Positions 7,327-14,099 of a stretch of DNA of 18,852 nucleotides are shown here, piece by piece. The DNA lies in NCBI RefSeq assembly GCF_050753365.1, contig NZ_JBLZFY010000083.1, positions 1 to 18,852 on the forward strand, in the 5' to 3' direction. Under the pieces are notes generated by a model that was not told where the DNA came from, ran no database searches, and saw nothing but the letters and a program-made list of their open reading frames with translations. The DNA comes from Geminocystis sp050753365. GTDB lineage: Bacteria > Cyanobacteriota > Cyanobacteriia > Cyanobacteriales > Cyanobacteriaceae. Position numbers and translations under genes: made by a program. Positions within the stretch are counted from its first letter, which is position 1; each line of letters begins with the position of its first letter.

Positions 7327-9573
7327 ATGGAGTTTTCAATCGCTACAATACTTTCTCATCTTAGTGTCGATAAACTTGTACCGGGGAAAGTACTAGAAAA
7401 AAAATTAGGTTGTGAAGAACCTGAAGAACTCGAAAAACTACAAATCGCCCTCGATGTCTTAGAAAAGATAGGAGTCGTTACTAAAGAGTTTGGGAAATAT
7501 CGCCGAGTAATGGAAGAAGACGTAGTAGAGGCGAAGTTACGTTGCTCCAGTAAAGGCTTCTGTTTCGCCATTCAAGATGAAGAAGATGCCGACGATATTT
7601 ATATTCGAGAAACTCACCTTAGTAATGCTTGGAATAGCGATCGAGTCTTAGTTAAAATCATTAAAGAGGGAACTCGTCGTCGCTCTCCTGAAGGGGAAGT
7701 GAAATTAATTGTCGAAAGGGCAAATCCTTCGGTTTTAGCCAGAGTAGTGGAAGACAAAGGAGAATATAGCGCCGTACCCCTCGACGATCGACTCTTATTT
7801 GAACTAAAATTACAAGAAAATGGACAACCCTTAGAAGAGGCAATTAATCACCTTGTCCATGTTAATGTATTGCGTTATCCTATTGGACAACATCCTCCTT
7901 TTGGGAAAGTAATTCGAGTTTTAGGAAGTGATGCGGAAACCGCCGCCGACACCGATATTGTCTCCTCTAAACATGATTTACCTCAAGAATTTTCCGAAAA
8001 AGTTTTACAACAGGCAGAAAATTTAACTCCGAATATCACGGAAGCTGATTTACAAAACCGTACTGATTTTCGAGATTTATTAACCATCACCATCGAGCAA
8101 GAAATCTCTCAGGAGTTAGATTTATTCATTGAAAACGCTATCACTCTCCAAAAAACTGAGGATAATCGTTGGTGTTTAGGGGTTCATCTTGCCGATGTCG
8201 CCCATTATGTTGAACCTGAGACTCATCTCGATCGAGAAGCCAGAAAAAGAGGCACAAGTGTTCACTTAGGGGATAAAGTGATTGATTTGTTACCGAAAGC
8301 GGTGCAAAAATGTTGCTCATTAGTCACAGGAGAAGATAGACTCACCATTTCTGTCTTACTTACCTTTGATGATAAAGGGCAAGTATTAGAATATAACATA
8401 ACTCCCTCCGTGATTAGAGTAGATCATTTTTTAACTTACAAAGAAGTACAAACGATGATCGGTTCGGGTACGGCAAAACCTGAATTATCGGATACACTAC
8501 CTTTATTAAATCATCTTTTCTTTGAATTAGCCCCCCTCGTGAAAGCTCAAAGGTTAAAAAGAGGCGGTTTTGACATCAGTTTAGATAAAATTACTTCCTA
8601 CTTTAAAGATGAAGGGCGTATCGGTGCCATCGCATCCTATGCGACTTTACCCGTATTGTCTTTAATGACAGAATTAATGGTATTAGTCGGAAAAATTGTA
8701 GCCGAACACTTGAACGAATTACAGTTACCTGCGATTTATTGTACCCAAGCCAAACCCGATTGGGATGAGTTAGAAGACTTGTTAAAACTGGTGGCAAATT
8801 TACAGTTAGATTTTCAACTAGAGTCAGAGGAGGAGTTACAATCGATCGACTACTATCATTTAATTCAAGAATTTAGCAAATCAGACTACGAAAAAGTTTT
8901 ACATTATCTCCTGTTAAACTCCCTCAAATCTGATAAATATATTAATCACCCTGCCCCTCATTTTGGTTTAGCTTTACCTATCTATACTCATTGTGTTTCC
9001 CCCGGACAAAGATATGTGGACTTACAAATACAAAGAGTACTCAAAGCCCTGTTTGAACATGGGCGCGATCGACGTACTACTCGTTCTAGTCAAGGGGTAG
9101 AGTTAGGCAGTAACACTTGTCATGGGCAAATCAACTGGAATGTTTTACCAGCAAATATTCAAGCCAATCTGGAAGCGGATTTACATTCTTTAATCACCCA
9201 TCTCAACGAAAGGGAAAAAATTGCCCAAGATGCTGAAACTGATTTAGCAGGGTTAAAGAAAGCTGAAAAAATGAAGGATTCAACGGGTAAAGTCTTTAGT
9301 GGCTTAATTACGGGGGTACAATCCTACGGCTTCTTTGTACAAATCGAAGATACCTTAGTGGAAGGTTTAGTCCATGTTAGCTCATTAAAAGATGATTGGT
9401 ATGAGTATCGATCACGCCATACCTGCTTAGTGGGCAGAAAAAACCGTACGGCTTATCGCTTAGGAGATAAAGTAGAAGTGGAGATTAAGAGTGTTGATTA
9501 TTACCGTCAACAAATCGATTTAGTTACCGTGCGCGGTGGTAGTAGCGCCCTTGATGAAGACTTTGAGGATTAG
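7327..9573 (+). CDS. zam: Zam-like RNase II/R family protein
   Basis: 748 residues with the layout of RNase R. An N-terminal winged-helix-like region (about 1-70) is followed by a cold-shock-like segment with KGFCFAIQD and DDIYIRETHLSNAW, an RNB domain from about 245 to 600, and a C-terminal S1 RNA-binding domain from about 652 to 736 (GKVFSGLITGVQSYGFFVQI). RNB landmarks include HLADVAHYV near 286 and SPGQRYVDL at 558. The first catalytic motif, normally TID...DxDDA, reads TIEQEI...LFIENAI at 255-272, so the usual aspartates are not conserved. Cyanobacteria carry a canonical RNase II/R and a divergent paralogue, Zam, named for acetazolamide resistance; this protein fits the second, though that is partly recall. 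Family membership is sure, 3'-5' exonuclease activity is doubtful. A Shine-Dalgarno-like AAAGGAT supports the start. Confidence 0.85.
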   Translation: MEFSIATILSHLSVDKLVPGKVLEKKLGCEEPEELEKLQIALDVLEKIGVVTKEFGKYRRVMEEDVVEAKLRCSSKGFCFAIQDEEDADDIYIRETHLSNAWNSDRVLVKIIKEGTRRRSPEGEVKLIVERANPSVLARVVEDKGEYSAVPLDDRLLFELKLQENGQPLEEAINHLVHVNVLRYPIGQHPPFGKVIRVLGSDAETAADTDIVSSKHDLPQEFSEKVLQQAENLTPNITEADLQNRTDFRDLLTITIEQEISQELDLFIENAITLQKTEDNRWCLGVHLADVAHYVEPETHLDREARKRGTSVHLGDKVIDLLPKAVQKCCSLVTGEDRLTISVLLTFDDKGQVLEYNITPSVIRVDHFLTYKEVQTMIGSGTAKPELSDTLPLLNHLFFELAPLVKAQRLKRGGFDISLDKITSYFKDEGRIGAIASYATLPVLSLMTELMVLVGKIVAEHLNELQLPAIYCTQAKPDWDELEDLLKLVANLQLDFQLESEEELQSIDYYHLIQEFSKSDYEKVLHYLLLNSLKSDKYINHPAPHFGLALPIYTHCVSPGQRYVDLQIQRVLKALFEHGRDRRTTRSSQGVELGSNTCHGQINWNVLPANIQANLEADLHSLITHLNEREKIAQDAETDLAGLKKAEKMKDSTGKVFSGLITGVQSYGFFVQIEDTLVEGLVHVSSLKDDWYEYRSRHTCLVGRKNRTAYRLGDKVEVEIKSVDYYRQQIDLVTVRGGSSALDEDFED

Positions 9574-9708
9574 CTCAATAATGAGGAAATGATGAAAAAG
9601 TCGATCGATTACAATAGGAGTCAAGAGTTGGGAAGATTGTGAACAATGTTGTAATTTAGTGTAATGTATAAGTGGCTAGGTGGACGGTGCATTGCCCTAT
9701 ATTATGTT

Positions 9709-9887
9709 ATGACAGAAATAAACGCTAATTATGACGAACCTTGGAAAGAAGCCATCGGGGAGTAATTAATGAAGATTTAAAAACTAAAGTAAAAGCCCTA
9801 AATATTGATAATTTAGAAACCTTAGCAGAGGATTTATTTGACATGGATTCGATCGAAGATTTGCAACAATGGCTAAGTAAATTCTAA
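9709..9887 (+). pseudogene. Collapsed DUF4351 (Rpn nuclease-like) gene remnant
   Basis: The ATG at 9709 opens MTEINANYDEPWKEAIGE and stops at 9765. YDxPWKEA is the typical N-terminus of cyanobacterial Rpn/PD-(D/E)XK nuclease-like proteins with a DUF4351 tail. A different frame from 9765 then gives INEDLKTKVKALNIDN followed by LETLAEDLFDMDSIEDLQQW and ends at 9887, matching the DUF4351 C-terminus. The intact family is a few hundred residues long, so the whole catalytic middle is gone and the joint is also out of frame. No function is expected. A good terminator follows it. Confidence 0.75.
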
Positions 9888-9912
9888 TTTTATTTTTTTT
9901 ATGAATTTTGAT

Positions 9913-9940
9913 AGTAGCTTGAAATATAGCTACTTTTTTT
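9913..9940 (+). terminator. Rho-independent terminator after the DUF4351 remnant
   Basis: AGTAGCT (9913-9919) and AGCTACT (9928-9934) form a perfect seven-pair stem with loop TGAAATAT, followed by a run of T to 9940. It lies 26 bases after the remnant's stop and so is probably its original terminator. Confidence 0.8.
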
Positions 9941-10030
9941 AGTTCAAAATCGATCGAACCCTTCCTCTATCATCCTATAACCTCGATCGCACTATCGAAT
10001 TGTTTATGAATTGATGTGGAATTAGATGAG

Positions 10031-10042
10031 GGGTAATTACCC
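10031..10042. promoter_or_regulatory. 12-bp perfect palindrome upstream of the kinase-like gene
   Basis: GGGTAATTACCC is a perfect palindrome 87 bases before the ATG at 10130, in a gap with few other features. It could be a dimeric regulator's operator; no known consensus was matched. Confidence 0.35.
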
Positions 10043-10129
10043 TTAAAATAGTTCGGTTATAACACTTTAAGAAAATTTATAAGCAGGTTATGATAATTCT
10101 GTTCGGAGAAATATTAAGATATTTTAACT

Positions 10130-11554
10130 ATGATTTTGTCTGATTATTTGGGAGTAAAATTAAGTGATGTTTTATTAGAAGAAGATTTTCCATCTTTTTT
10201 TGATGGTGATGATAGTCTTGCTCAGAAAAGTATTAACGCTCAAAAATACTGGCATAGTTCGATCAAATCTTTAGAAAAATTATTGAGTGAAACTATTAAA
10301 CTAGATGAAAATAATCGATCGATCCAAGGGTTAATTATATCTTCTCCTACTCCCATTATTCAGGATATAAAATTAATATCTAATTTAGAAACCGTAGTAT
10401 TTTCAGGAAAAAATAATAGTCAAATAGCGTTAATGCCTTGTGATAATCAGGAACAGTTTAAACAAATTCCTGCTAGTTCTTTTATTGATGTTTTTTTGGA
10501 TGTAAATGATAGTTTAAATAGTGAACAATTTTGCTTGGTTTTAACAAATAAATTCTCCTGTATAGTCTTAAAAAGTATTAATAATTATCAAGATAAATTT
10601 CAATTTTCTTTTTGTCCAGAAATTATCAAAAAAGTTTGGTTATTACTTAAAACAAGGCTGATTATTAGTGAAAATTATCATACAGAATATGTAGAAGAAT
10701 TATTTAACAAATTTTATCCCCATATTCCCGATTATAAAATAATTACTAAATTTACCCATTATTTATTACAGTATCTATCTTTAGAGCCGAATCATCGCCC
10801 TGAACATAATAGAATATCTCGTCAAAGTAATAGTATTTCTCTGAAAAAAACTCCTTTACCACCCTATCCAGAATTTGAGTTATTACAAGCATTAACTCAC
10901 GAAATTAGAACCCCTTTAGCTACTATTAAAACTTTGACAAAATTGTTATTAAAAAAGGCAAAAAATACTCCTGAATTAGTTAAACATTTAGAATCGATCG
11001 AACAGGAATGTACAGAGCAAATAAATCGTATGGAGTTAATTTTTAGGGCGGCAGAATTAGAGTCAAAAACGGCGGTTAAATGTGCTGTAAAATTAGTACC
11101 AATTTCCTTAGAACAAATTTTAAATCAGAGTATTCCCCATTGGAAAAAACAAGCTCAAAGACGCAATATTTTTCTGGATATTGTTGTGCCTCATAAACTC
11201 CCTCAAATAGTCAGTGAACCGAGTATGTTAACCCAAATTTTAACGGGGTTAATGGAAAAATTTACTCGAAATTTACCTAGTGGTGGTAACTTTAAAGTGT
11301 TAATTTTACCTGCTGGAGATCAATTAAAATTGCAATTTTTTTCTGAGTCTAATATTAATAATGATCCTGAAAAATGTCTAGGCAAATTACTACTTTTTAA
11401 ACCTAATACGGGAGGATTATTTTTAAGCCATGATGTCACGAAAAATATTTTTCACGCTTTAGGAGGTAAATTTATTATTAAACAAAAACCCGATCGAGGG
11501 GAAGTGTTAACCATTTTTTTGCCCTTGGGTAATAACTTTCACATTAATCAATAG
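10130..11554 (+). CDS. Histidine-kinase-like sensor protein with degenerate ATP-binding domain
   Basis: 474 residues. The first 200 or so contain no recognised transmembrane segments; ASSFIDVFLDVNDSLNSEQF followed by a beta-rich stretch looks like a soluble sensory module of cyanobacterial kinases. The HisKA domain is clear: ALTHEIRTPLATIKTLTKLL, with the phosphoacceptor candidate His257. The HATPase part (about 320-470) is recognisable but eroded. The N box reads SEPSMLTQILTGLMEKFTRN from 362 and lacks the usual NLxxNA. No DxGxG loop is visible. GGLFLSHDV from 428 replaces GLGLxI, and GGKFIIKQKPDRGEVLTIFL is a normal end. It may phosphorylate poorly or act as a phosphotransfer or regulatory partner. 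No response regulator is adjacent. The stop codon TAG at 11552-11554 overlaps the end of a MITE. Confidence 0.8.
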   Translation: MILSDYLGVKLSDVLLEEDFPSFFDGDDSLAQKSINAQKYWHSSIKSLEKLLSETIKLDENNRSIQGLIISSPTPIIQDIKLISNLETVVFSGKNNSQIALMPCDNQEQFKQIPASSFIDVFLDVNDSLNSEQFCLVLTNKFSCIVLKSINNYQDKFQFSFCPEIIKKVWLLLKTRLIISENYHTEYVEELFNKFYPHIPDYKIITKFTHYLLQYLSLEPNHRPEHNRISRQSNSISLKKTPLPPYPEFELLQALTHEIRTPLATIKTLTKLLLKKAKNTPELVKHLESIEQECTEQINRMELIFRAAELESKTAVKCAVKLVPISLEQILNQSIPHWKKQAQRRNIFLDIVVPHKLPQIVSEPSMLTQILTGLMEKFTRNLPSGGNFKVLILPAGDQLKLQFFSESNINNDPEKCLGKLLLFKPNTGGLFLSHDVTKNIFHALGGKFIIKQKPDRGEVLTIFLPLGNNFHINQ

Positions 11555-11659
11555 ACATCTCCAGAAATAAAAAATTAAATCAATTTAGATATTGAAATCG
11601 TTAAATTAATATAGTTTATCGTCATTTTCAATCTAGTAAAAATAATTATTGGAGAGATA
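11552..11659 (+). mobile_element. MITE copy 1 (TA-flanked, about 108 bp)
   Basis: Begins TAGACATCTCCAG and ends in ATTATTGGAGAGATA. It matches the reverse complement of 17366-17475 with about five substitutions over about 100 bases, plus a damaged right terminus. The first three bases form the stop codon of the kinase-like gene. No coding capacity. It lies between the converging ends of the kinase-like gene and the sugar permease gene. Confidence 0.85.
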
Positions 11660-11679
11660 ACGCTTCAAAACCTTAATTC

Positions 11680-12510
11680 TTATCCTTTGACTCCGCTACT
11701 GGCAGCGCTAGGAATGATATATTTTTGCAATAACAAGAATAATACCAGAACAGGGACGATCGAAATAATTGAACCAGCGGCGATGAAGCGCCAATTCAAA
11801 TCGAGAGAACTAGCTAATCCTGCCACCCCCAAAGGTAGTGTATAATATTCAGGTCGATCGAGAATAATTAGAGGCCATAAAAAATCACTCCATGAACCGA
11901 TAAAGACAAAAATTGCTAAGGTAATAGTAGCAGGACGCACAGCAGGTAACATAATATGCCACCAGATGCCTAATTCGCTACAGCCATCGATACGGGAGGC
12001 TTCTTCCAACTCTTTGGGTACACCTTGAAAGGCTTGTCTTAATAAAAAAATACCAAAAGCGGAGGCAATTTGTGGTAAAATAATGCCCAAATAATTATTT
12101 CTTAAACCTAGTTGAACAGCAAAAATATAGAGAGGAATCATGACTATTTGAAAAGGGATCATAATCGTAGCAATGACTAAGGCAAATATGATATTTTTTC
12201 CCTTAAAATCTAATCTTGCTAAAGGATAAGCCGCTAACGAACAAAAGAGTAAATTCAAGCCCACTGTTAGAACTGCGGTAATGGTACTATTTAATAAATA
12301 ACGTCCAAAGGGATAATTTTGCCAAACTAAACTAAAGTTTTCTAAGGTAAATTGTTTTGGAATAAATTGCGGAGGAAATGAAAAAATATCCTCTCCTGCT
12401 GATTTAAAAGATGTACTTAATAACCATAATAAAGGGAATAACATTAATAAGGCTATTAATAGTAATAATAAATAAATAAAAATATATTCGATCGAGCTTT
12501 TTTTAGTCAT
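11680..12510 (-). CDS. Sugar ABC transporter permease, MalG type
   Basis: 276 residues with six predicted membrane segments in the CUT1/MalG arrangement. The first is at about 10-30 (YIFIYLLLLLIALLMLFPLL). The conserved ABC-permease EAA loop is at 169-188, EEASRIDGCSELGIWWHIML, which contacts the ATPase. The length matches the family. It forms half of the inner-membrane channel that imports (or, in some cyanobacteria, retrieves) sugars or compatible solutes. No binding protein, MalF-type partner or ATPase is adjacent, so the substrate cannot be told; the other subunits must be encoded elsewhere. A heptamer-repeat region lies directly upstream, and no clear ribosome binding site is seen before the ATG at 12510. 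Confidence 0.9.
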   Translation of the reverse strand: MTKKSSIEYIFIYLLLLLIALLMLFPLLWLLSTSFKSAGEDIFSFPPQFIPKQFTLENFSLVWQNYPFGRYLLNSTITAVLTVGLNLLFCSLAAYPLARLDFKGKNIIFALVIATIMIPFQIVMIPLYIFAVQLGLRNNYLGIILPQIASAFGIFLLRQAFQGVPKELEEASRIDGCSELGIWWHIMLPAVRPATITLAIFVFIGSWSDFLWPLIILDRPEYYTLPLGVAGLASSLDLNWRFIAAGSIISIVPVLVLFLLLQKYIIPSAASSGVKG

Positions 12511-12523
12511 TTAAAATAAACTT

Positions 12524-12614
12524 AATAGTGAATAGTGAATAGTGGGGAGTTTTTAATTGTTAATTGTTAATTGTTAATTGTTAATTCCTCATTCTTAATT
12601 CTTAATTCTTAATT
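12524..12614. repeat. Heptamer tandem repeats between the permease and rbgA
   Basis: Three seven-base families in a row: AATAGTG units at 12524-12545, TTAATTG four times at 12553-12580, and CTTAATT three times at 12594-12614. This is the short tandemly repeated (STRR) type described in cyanobacteria. It sits in the divergent gap and must overlap the leaders of both neighbouring genes. Confidence 0.9.
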
Positions 12615-12625
12615 TATAATTCATT

Positions 12626-13468
12626 ATGGCATTGATTCAATGGTATCCCGGACATATTAGCAAAGCCGAAAGGCAATTAAAAGAGCAATTAACGAAAGTT
12701 GACGTAGTTTTAGAAGTCAGAGACGCAAGAATCCCTCTAGCTTCCCACCATCCCCAAGTGAAAGAATGGATAGGAGAAAAACCTCGTATTTTGGTGTTAA
12801 ATCGAGAAGATATGATTAGCGATAGTTTACGCAAAGAATGGTATGAGTGGTTTAAAAGTCAAGGGGAAACACCCTTTTTTACTAACGCTAAAGATGGTAA
12901 AGGGGTAAAAGCGATTAACAAAGCCTCTCAATCCGCAGGAGTTGCGGTTAATGAACGTCGCCATAAACGAGGTATGTTACCACGCCCTGTGCGCGCGGTG
13001 GTAATTGGTTTTCCTAATGTGGGTAAATCAGCATTAATTAATCGTTTATTGAATCGAAAAGTGGTAGCTAGTGCCAGAAAAGCAGGGGTGACACGACAAT
13101 TACAGTGGGTGAGAATTTCCGATTCGATCGAACTCTTAGATGCTCCCGGTATCATACCATTAAAATTGGAAAATCAGGATGATGCGTTAAAATTAGCGAT
13201 TTGTGAAGATATTGGCGATGCGGCTTACAATAATCAGGAAGTAGCCCAAAATTTTGTTGATTTATTAGTCAACTTAGGTACAGAAAATGTATTGCTCGAT
13301 CGATACGGTTTGGATGCACTGGATATGACAGGGGAGGAATTTATCATTAAACTAGCAGAAATTAAGTATAATAACGATCGAGAAAGAGTTGCCCGTCAAC
13401 TATTACAGGATTTTCGTAAAGGTTATTTAGGGGCAATATCTTTAGAATATCCTCCTGTTAATCATTAG
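12626..13468 (+). CDS. rbgA: Ribosome biogenesis GTPase RbgA (YlqF)
   Basis: 280 residues, a circularly permuted GTPase that helps late 50S subunit assembly. The permuted motif order is visible: G4 as NRED at 59-62, then G1 GFPNVGKS at 128-135, a switch-region Thr in GVTRQ, and G3 as DAPG at 172-175. The N-terminus IQWYPGHISKAERQL is the family's characteristic WFPGHM-like start. G3 is DAPG rather than the more common DTPG; this still fits the DxxG requirement. The C-terminal ANTAR-like helical region (about 210-280) is present, so the protein is complete. There is no clear Shine-Dalgarno; heptamer repeats run almost to the ATG. A terminator follows at 13501. Confidence 0.95.
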   Translation: MALIQWYPGHISKAERQLKEQLTKVDVVLEVRDARIPLASHHPQVKEWIGEKPRILVLNREDMISDSLRKEWYEWFKSQGETPFFTNAKDGKGVKAINKASQSAGVAVNERRHKRGMLPRPVRAVVIGFPNVGKSALINRLLNRKVVASARKAGVTRQLQWVRISDSIELLDAPGIIPLKLENQDDALKLAICEDIGDAAYNNQEVAQNFVDLLVNLGTENVLLDRYGLDALDMTGEEFIIKLAEIKYNNDRERVARQLLQDFRKGYLGAISLEYPPVNH

Positions 13469-13500
13469 ACTTCGAGCCTAAGGAATGATTTTACCTCCCT

Positions 13501-13525
13501 AAAACAGGCAAGATGCCGGTTTTTC
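13501..13525. terminator. Bidirectional terminator between rbgA and petG
   Basis: AAAACAGGCA, loop AGA and TGCCGGTTTT pair over ten positions with one A-G mismatch, and T-runs occur on both strands. It lies 32 bases after the rbgA stop and beyond the 3' end of the convergent petG gene, so it can serve both. Confidence 0.75.
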
Positions 13526-13543
13526 TTCTAGATGTCTATTAAA

Positions 13544-13562
13544 TTAAATGCGTCTTAGCTTA
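13544..13562. repeat. 19-bp dispersed repeat, copy 1
   Basis: TTAAATGCGTCTTAGCTTA occurs here and identically at 17339-17357, both on the plus strand. Each copy lies close to a MITE-end-like sequence: AGATGTCTA at 13530-13538 here, and the full MITE starting at 17366 there. Confidence 0.8.
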
Positions 13563-13617
13563 CAAATATTCTTATCATAGGACGAATAAATAACTTTCGC
13601 CCTATTTTCGATCGAGA

Positions 13618-13734
13618 TTATTCTAAACCGATTTCGCTATTGCGTTTATATTGACGATAGGCGGCAAAAAATAAACCGATAAGGGTAACGGGAATTAAGC
13701 CTAAAACAATACCTAGTAATAAGGGTTCAATCAT
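13618..13734 (-). CDS. petG: Cytochrome b6f complex subunit V, PetG
   Basis: 38 residues starting MIEPLLLGIVLGLIPVTLIG and ending in AYRQYKRNSEIGLE. This matches PetG in length and sequence: one membrane helix (about 5-25) followed by a short basic stromal/cytoplasmic tail. PetG is a small subunit needed for assembly and stability of the cytochrome b6f complex in the thylakoid membrane, which passes electrons from plastoquinol to plastocyanin or cytochrome c6. AGGAC, about ten bases before the ATG at 13734, is the likely ribosome binding site. The gene stands alone, as is common for petG in cyanobacteria. It is strong evidence for the cyanobacterial origin of the window. Confidence 0.96.
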   Translation of the reverse strand: MIEPLLLGIVLGLIPVTLIGLFFAAYRQYKRNSEIGLE

Positions 13735-13810
13735 TTATTTTGTCCTGTATATAAATTTATTAACTTATGTGAGATTTTTTCTTGCTTTTTATGCTATCAA
13801 AATAGGTGAA

Positions 13811-13843
13811 CAATAGACAATAGGTAATGGGTAATGGGTAAAT
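13811..13843. repeat. Heptamer tandem repeats upstream of petG
   Basis: CAATAGA, CAATAGG overlapping GGTAATG, GGTAATG and GGTAAAT: seven-base units in tandem. Located between petG and the Yfr1 promoter. Confidence 0.8.
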
Positions 13844-13923
13844 AGTTGAGTTTTTTTTCAACAATAGTAAATGTAAGTTAGATGCTTATTTGCTAAATAT
13901 AAGCGAGTGTTAAAGAATTAAGT

Positions 13924-13929
13924 TAAAAT
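13924..13929 (+). promoter_or_regulatory. Probable -10 box of Yfr1
   Basis: TAAAAT lies seven bases before the predicted RNA start near 13936, matching the bacterial -10 consensus TATAAT at five of six positions. No strong -35 hexamer was seen at the expected distance. Confidence 0.55.
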
Positions 13930-13935
13930 AGAGAT

Positions 13936-14002
13936 GGCGGGAACTTTGTTTCCGTTCACTCCTCACACCATAAACCGCCTTGAGAAAGGCGGATTTCTCT
14001 TT
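13936..14002 (+). ncRNA. yfr1: Yfr1 small regulatory RNA
   Basis: The cyanobacterial Yfr1 architecture is directly visible. A 5' hairpin (CGGGAAC, loop TTT, GTTTCCG at 13938-13954, one G-U pair) is followed by a single-stranded stretch holding the ultraconserved ACTCCTCACAC at 13958-13968. A 3' terminator hairpin follows (CCGCCTT, loop GAGA, AAGGCGG at 13975-13992, then a U-rich tail). Yfr1 is known from nearly all cyanobacteria; its core pairs with mRNA translation-initiation regions, including outer-membrane porins in Prochlorococcus. Start and end are estimated from the -10 box and the terminator tail. It lies between petG and dacB, opposite in strand to both. Confidence 0.93.
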
Positions 14003-14012
14003 AATTGCTAAA

Positions 14013-14098
14013 ACTTACGCACCTCTAACGACATTCTGTCATTCCGAGAGTAGCGAAGGAATCTCAATCCCTTGATTTTTTGGTACAAGTGCGTAACT
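14013..14098. mobile_element. Mini-element with ACTTACGCAC inverted ends
   Basis: ACTTACGCAC at 14013-14022 and GTGCGTAACT at 14089-14098 are inverted repeats with one mismatch, enclosing 66 bases. ACTTACGCA-type ends are common on small non-autonomous elements in cyanobacterial genomes (from recall). The interior carries a variant of the hairpin motif, GTCATTCCGAGAGTAGCGAA then GGAATC, at 14038-14063. The element ends one base before the dacB stop codon (14102-14100). Confidence 0.6.
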
Positions 14099-14099
14099 T

